From Candidatus Methanophagales archaeon (lineage in GTDB: Archaea; Halobacteriota; Syntropharchaeia; Alkanophagales; Methanospirareceae): a stretch of DNA of 8,899 bases. Under the pieces are notes generated by a model. The model was not told the origin of the DNA, did not search any database, and worked only from the letters and a program-made list of their open reading frames with translations. The stretch lies in the NCBI GenBank assembly GCA_030668065.1, contig DAOUUS010000050.1:1-8899 (forward strand), read 5' to 3'. Numbering within the stretch: the first letter of the stretch is position 1; every line of letters starts with the position of its first letter. Both the position numbers and the translations under genes were made by a program. Positions 5,984-8,899 of the stretch are shown here, piece by piece.

Positions 5984-6955
5984 ATGATGATAAAGCGTAT
6001 CGGTCTGTTAACCAGTGGTGGCGATTCCCCGGGAATGAATGCCGCAATTCGCAGTGTGGTGAGATATGGATTACACTATAACTTAGAGGTAATAGGTATC
6101 TATCGCGGTTATGCGGGTTTGATTAACGAAGACTTAAAATCTTTAGACCACCGCTCGGTTGCCGGGATTATAAATAGAGGCGGGACGATCTTAGAGACTC
6201 TACGATGTGACGAGTTCTTAACTGAGGAAGGACAGCGTAAGGCGGTAGAGGTACTAAAGCGGAATAAAATCGATGCTTTAATTGTCATAGGTGGTGATGG
6301 AACTTATCGTGGTGCAATCGAACTTTGGGAACGGTGGCATATCCCCTGTGTTGGGGTACCAGCAACTATTGATAATGACATTAATGGCACGGATTTTACT
6401 ATTGGCGCGGATACAGCAATAAATACCGCCATAGAGGCAGTAGATAAGATTCGAGATACCTCTTTGAGTATGTCGCGAATTTTTATGGTGGAAGTAATGG
6501 GTAGGGAGAGCGGATTTATTGCTAGTCAAGTTGCTTTAGCTTGCGGTGCTGAAGAGGTATTAGTACCGGAGATAACGTATGATTTAGGGGACATGTACCA
6601 TGACGTTGCCAAGGGGTGTTTAAAAGACAAGGATCGCTGGATTATTATTGTTGCCGAGGGAGAAGATGCGAAGGCAAAAGAGATTGTGAAGAAGATTGCG
6701 GAGATGACTGGCTCAGAGACACGAGAAGTTGTATTAGGTCATATACAAAGAGGTGGGAGTCCTACCGCTCAGGATCGTCTATTAGCAACCCGTTTTGGTG
6801 CGGCTGCGGTAGATTTGATTTTAAATAACGAGTTTGGAAAGGCGGTAGCAGTAAAAGGGAATCAAGTATTAGCCGTGGATTTACATCTCGCGGTAGATAA
6901 GAAAGATGGTCAAATGGTAAAATCGTCATATCAACTAATGAGGCATTTAACGTAA
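5984..6955 (+). CDS. pfkA: ATP-dependent 6-phosphofructokinase, bacterial PfkA type
   Basis: A 323-residue cytosolic enzyme, close to the 320 of Escherichia coli PfkA and collinear with it. It phosphorylates fructose 6-phosphate to fructose 1,6-bisphosphate. Motifs: LTSGGDSPGMNAAIR (9-23), INRGGT (63-68), VIGGDGTYRGA (101-111), PATIDNDINGTD (126-137) with the catalytic Asp130 of TIDND, VEVMGRESG (169-177) and LGHIQRGGSP (251-260). GGDG rather than GGDD indicates ATP rather than pyrophosphate use. The residue before TIDND, Gly in E. coli and Lys in pyrophosphate enzymes, is Ala127 here, so donor specificity is slightly open. The start follows AGGGGAAGGG. The classic archaeal ADP-dependent enzyme is unrelated, so this gene was probably acquired from bacteria (inference). 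It heads a plus-strand run with the TPR gene and ftr. Confidence 0.95.
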   Translation: MMIKRIGLLTSGGDSPGMNAAIRSVVRYGLHYNLEVIGIYRGYAGLINEDLKSLDHRSVAGIINRGGTILETLRCDEFLTEEGQRKAVEVLKRNKIDALIVIGGDGTYRGAIELWERWHIPCVGVPATIDNDINGTDFTIGADTAINTAIEAVDKIRDTSLSMSRIFMVEVMGRESGFIASQVALACGAEEVLVPEITYDLGDMYHDVAKGCLKDKDRWIIIVAEGEDAKAKEIVKKIAEMTGSETREVVLGHIQRGGSPTAQDRLLATRFGAAAVDLILNNEFGKAVAVKGNQVLAVDLHLAVDKKDGQMVKSSYQLMRHLT

Positions 6956-6985
6956 GAATAGCTAGGAAAAGATAACAGTAAAAGT

Positions 6986-7894
6986 ATGAAGAAGGAACGG
7001 GAATTCAGAAAATGCCCGGTCTGTGGCGTGAATGTGAACGCATATAATTTAGCAGAGCACTTGCGTAGTGTCCACAAGGAATCAATAGATGCCGGGGCTA
7101 GTCATGGGCGTGCAAAGACAAATCCGCTGAAGGTGGATACCGGGAATGGATGGATAGTGGATACAACCGCTTGTGAAGCGGCACTTGAGAAGGGTGCAGG
7201 ACTCATTGCATCAAGAAAGTTTAAGAGAGCAATTAAAGTTCTCAAGACAATCCCTGAGGAATACGCCGATATTGACAATGTGTACATGCTAATAGGGACT
7301 TCGTATATTCAGTTGAACCGACTTGATGACGCATTCACATATTTTGAAAAAGCGGTGAAATCGGACCCGGATTATCCTGCTCATTGGTTAAATCTCGGAT
7401 ATGCCTACATACATAAAGGGTATATCGCGAAATCACGTGAATGTTTGCACAAAGCACTTGCATTGAATCCCGATAAAGAAGTGAAAGACAAATCAAAAGA
7501 ACTTCTGGACGGAATTAAGGAGGTTTTAGAACAGGAATTGGCTAATAAGCCCGGTATTGATCTGGAAACATATTCCGAGCTTGAAGAGCGGTTCCGTAAA
7601 GGTATAGACTTTATGGATAAGGAGGACTGGGACGCAGCAATCGAGGAATTCCAGTATGTCACAAGTATTGACAATACCTCAGCAAAGGCGTATGGCAATT
7701 TGGGGCTCGCGTACATACTAAAAGGCGCGTTTACGGAGGCAGAGAAGCACCTCAAGAAATCGCTCGATAGAGACCCTTCATACAAACCGGCATTGCACAA
7801 TTATCGTGCATTAAAGAAGGTAAAAAAGAATGTAGAGAGAGACCCGGATTATTTAGCGAATTTAAAGGATAATTTAAAGACGGGGTATTTTTAA
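6986..7894 (+). CDS. C2H2-type zinc-finger and TPR-repeat protein, function unknown
   Basis: A 302-residue soluble protein with no signal peptide or membrane segment. The N-terminus has one C2H2-like finger, KCPVCGVNVNAYNLAEHLRS plus VH (Cys10, Cys13, His25, His30). Two blocks of tetratricopeptide repeats follow: about 66-165, with clear units at 99-131 (VYMLIGTSYIQLNRLDDAFT) and 133-165 (HWLNLGYAYIHKGYIAKSRE), and about 202-275, with units at 202-234 and 236-268 (AYGNLGLAYILKGAFTEAEK). A charged helical linker (165-200) separates them. TPRs are protein-binding scaffolds; the finger could bind protein or nucleic acid. It starts 30 bp after pfkA and ends 2 bp before ftr, so it is probably translated from the same message and may assist assembly or regulation of neighbouring products, but no sequence feature names its partner. 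Confidence 0.85.
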   Translation: MKKEREFRKCPVCGVNVNAYNLAEHLRSVHKESIDAGASHGRAKTNPLKVDTGNGWIVDTTACEAALEKGAGLIASRKFKRAIKVLKTIPEEYADIDNVYMLIGTSYIQLNRLDDAFTYFEKAVKSDPDYPAHWLNLGYAYIHKGYIAKSRECLHKALALNPDKEVKDKSKELLDGIKEVLEQELANKPGIDLETYSELEERFRKGIDFMDKEDWDAAIEEFQYVTSIDNTSAKAYGNLGLAYILKGAFTEAEKHLKKSLDRDPSYKPALHNYRALKKVKKNVERDPDYLANLKDNLKTGYF

Positions 7895-7896
7895 AA

Positions 7897-8769
7897 ATGG
7901 AAATAGAAGAAACATACTGCGAGGCATTTGAGGGTTTATTTGCAAGATTGTGCGTAACTGCGAGTGATGAGAAACGGTTGAAGCGTGCGGCTTACAGCGC
8001 CACCGCATTGCCCTGCACGGTATTTGGTGAATCCGAAGGCGGGATAGAGCAGTGGTTGGACGAGCACGAGACACCTGACGGTCGGAAAGGTGCGATAGTA
8101 CAGATATGGGTAAATCACGGAAAAGGTGCAGCCCAAAAACTGGAATACGAACTATCGAAACGGGTACGGCAGGGGATACTGGTTGTGCCTACCACGTCTG
8201 TCTTCAACGCGCTTGAAACTTCCGATGGCAAGATAGACGTGATGGAAAAGATAGGGCATTGCGGTGACGGATACGAATCAGTAGAGCAGCGGTTTGGGCG
8301 CGAAGTAATAGCGGTGCCGATAATGATGGGCGAGTTTTGCGTGGAGCACTATTTAGGCTATAAAAAAGGCGTGATGGGCGGCAACTTATGGTTCTTTTGC
8401 GAAAGTCTGGATGCTGCGTTAGAAGTAGGCGAAAAAGCTGTGGATGCGGTAAACCGTGTAGAAGGTGCTATTGCGCCTTTTGATATATGCTCTGCGGGGT
8501 CAAAGCCGGAGACTAAGTATCCGGAGATCGGGCCCACGACTAATCACGTCTATTGCGCTACGTTAAAGCATAGAATAAGCGGCTCGAAAGTACCGGACGG
8601 TGTGACTTGCATCCCAGAAATCGTTTTTAATGGTGTTTCGCGTGATGTGGTGATAGAAGCGATGAAAACGGTGATTGATAGCGTACGTGACGTTACGGGG
8701 TTAGTGAAAATATCGGCCGGTAATTACGGCGGTAAATTGGGTAAGTATAAGATTTATCTGGACGAATGA
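7897..8769 (+). CDS. ftr: Formylmethanofuran--tetrahydromethanopterin N-formyltransferase
   Basis: A 290-residue protein matching archaeal Ftr (about 297 residues). It transfers the formyl group between formylmethanofuran and tetrahydromethanopterin, the second step of CO2 reduction in methanogenesis, and runs in reverse in methane or alkane oxidisers. Signatures: ETYCEAFEGLFARL (5-18), ETPDGRKG (58-65), FGDGY-like CGDGYESV (122-129), VPIMMGEFCVEHYLG (140-154), GVMGGN (158-163), VEGAIAPF (188-195), and the strongly conserved LVKISAGNYGGKLGKY (269-284). The C-terminus ends at YLDE, a few residues short of the Methanopyrus protein's HDLF tail. The ATG is 2 bp after the TPR gene stop, with only a weak G-rich stretch upstream, so translation may be coupled. 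It is the best marker that the host has the tetrahydromethanopterin C1 pathway. Confidence 0.96.
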   Translation: MEIEETYCEAFEGLFARLCVTASDEKRLKRAAYSATALPCTVFGESEGGIEQWLDEHETPDGRKGAIVQIWVNHGKGAAQKLEYELSKRVRQGILVVPTTSVFNALETSDGKIDVMEKIGHCGDGYESVEQRFGREVIAVPIMMGEFCVEHYLGYKKGVMGGNLWFFCESLDAALEVGEKAVDAVNRVEGAIAPFDICSAGSKPETKYPEIGPTTNHVYCATLKHRISGSKVPDGVTCIPEIVFNGVSRDVVIEAMKTVIDSVRDVTGLVKISAGNYGGKLGKYKIYLDE

Positions 8770-8778
8770 GGTAATTGG

Positions 8779-8899
8779 ATGAAGGATAAGTATAGGAAAA
8801 AGATAAAAGGGGATTTAGAAGAAAAAATAACGTCTTATATTGCGGTGAGGGAAAATAAATGTCTGTCAGAATTTGCTTCTAAAAGTGACGATGGATTAA
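8779..8899 (+). CDS. 5' end of a gene, possibly an HD-domain dNTP triphosphohydrolase
   Basis: Forty codons to the window edge, starting MKDKYRKKIKGDLEEKITSY and ending CLSEFASKSDDGL. The ribosome site GAGGT overlaps the ftr stop (TGAGGT) at good spacing, and the frame opens 9 bp after ftr, supporting a real co-transcribed gene. The ENKCLSEFASKSDDGL segment resembles the short LSxxAxKS...R stretch just before the HD domain of dGTPase-like proteins, which hydrolyse dNTPs to nucleosides and triphosphate. The metal-binding HD motif lies beyond the edge, so this identity is tentative. Confidence 0.5.
   Translation, partial: MKDKYRKKIKGDLEEKITSYIAVRENKCLSEFASKSDDGL

Noticed and set aside
5754..6047. 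Minus-strand 97-codon open frame spanning the aldolase-pfkA spacer, with protein-like stretches such as WDSYGYLYIWVEYNGF
   Set aside because: It overlaps the pfkA start and its promoter, lacks a ribosome site and matches no family I know. Probably a chance frame, though a gene fossil is not excluded.

Overview
The window looks like a chromosomal segment of a methanogen-type euryarchaeon, carrying housekeeping genes interrupted by a short, decaying accessory island. Archaeal markers are isopentenyl phosphate kinase (archaeal mevalonate route), a GHMP-type archaeal shikimate kinase and formylmethanofuran:tetrahydromethanopterin formyltransferase (Ftr, C1 pathway of methanogens and methane/alkane oxidisers). 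Next to these sit a bacterial-type ATP phosphofructokinase and a class II (zinc) aldolase. This mix would suit an ANME-1/Syntrophoarchaeia-like lineage, but that assignment is inference from gene content and cannot be proven here.

Layout. 1-1029 (minus strand): the 5' end of shikimate kinase and the complete isopentenyl phosphate kinase. 1146-1512: a 367-bp insertion-element remnant with TGT...ACA ends and imperfect terminal inverted repeats, holding the N- and C-terminal scraps of a transposase whose catalytic core is gone. 1522-4206 (plus): a degraded restriction-modification-like cluster. It contains a DUF1016/YhcG-type PDDEXK nuclease gene broken by a one-base frameshift, a type I specificity subunit (HsdS) reduced to its two ends, and an HsdM-like adenine methyltransferase that overlaps hsdS by 4 bp and appears short at its C-terminus. 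No hsdR is present. 4253-4480: a small Cys-containing protein of unknown function. 4593-5735 (minus): class II fructose-bisphosphate aldolase. 5984-8899 (plus): a tight run of pfkA, a zinc-finger/TPR protein, ftr, and the start of a further gene that may encode an HD-domain dNTPase.

How the genes fit together. The aldolase and phosphofructokinase genes are divergent across a 248-bp spacer, so they may share control; that spacer holds TATA-like boxes, a 12-bp perfect palindrome and an 8-bp direct repeat 22 bp apart beside the pfkA TATA-like box. The pfkA-TPR-ftr-HD run has gaps of 30, 2 and 9 bp and is probably co-transcribed, joining sugar-phosphate metabolism with the C1 pathway. The island between ipk and the aldolase gene shows successive damage (frameshift, internal deletions, transposase collapse) and reads as a defence locus being lost rather than an intact new system. 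No tRNA, rRNA or CRISPR array was seen.
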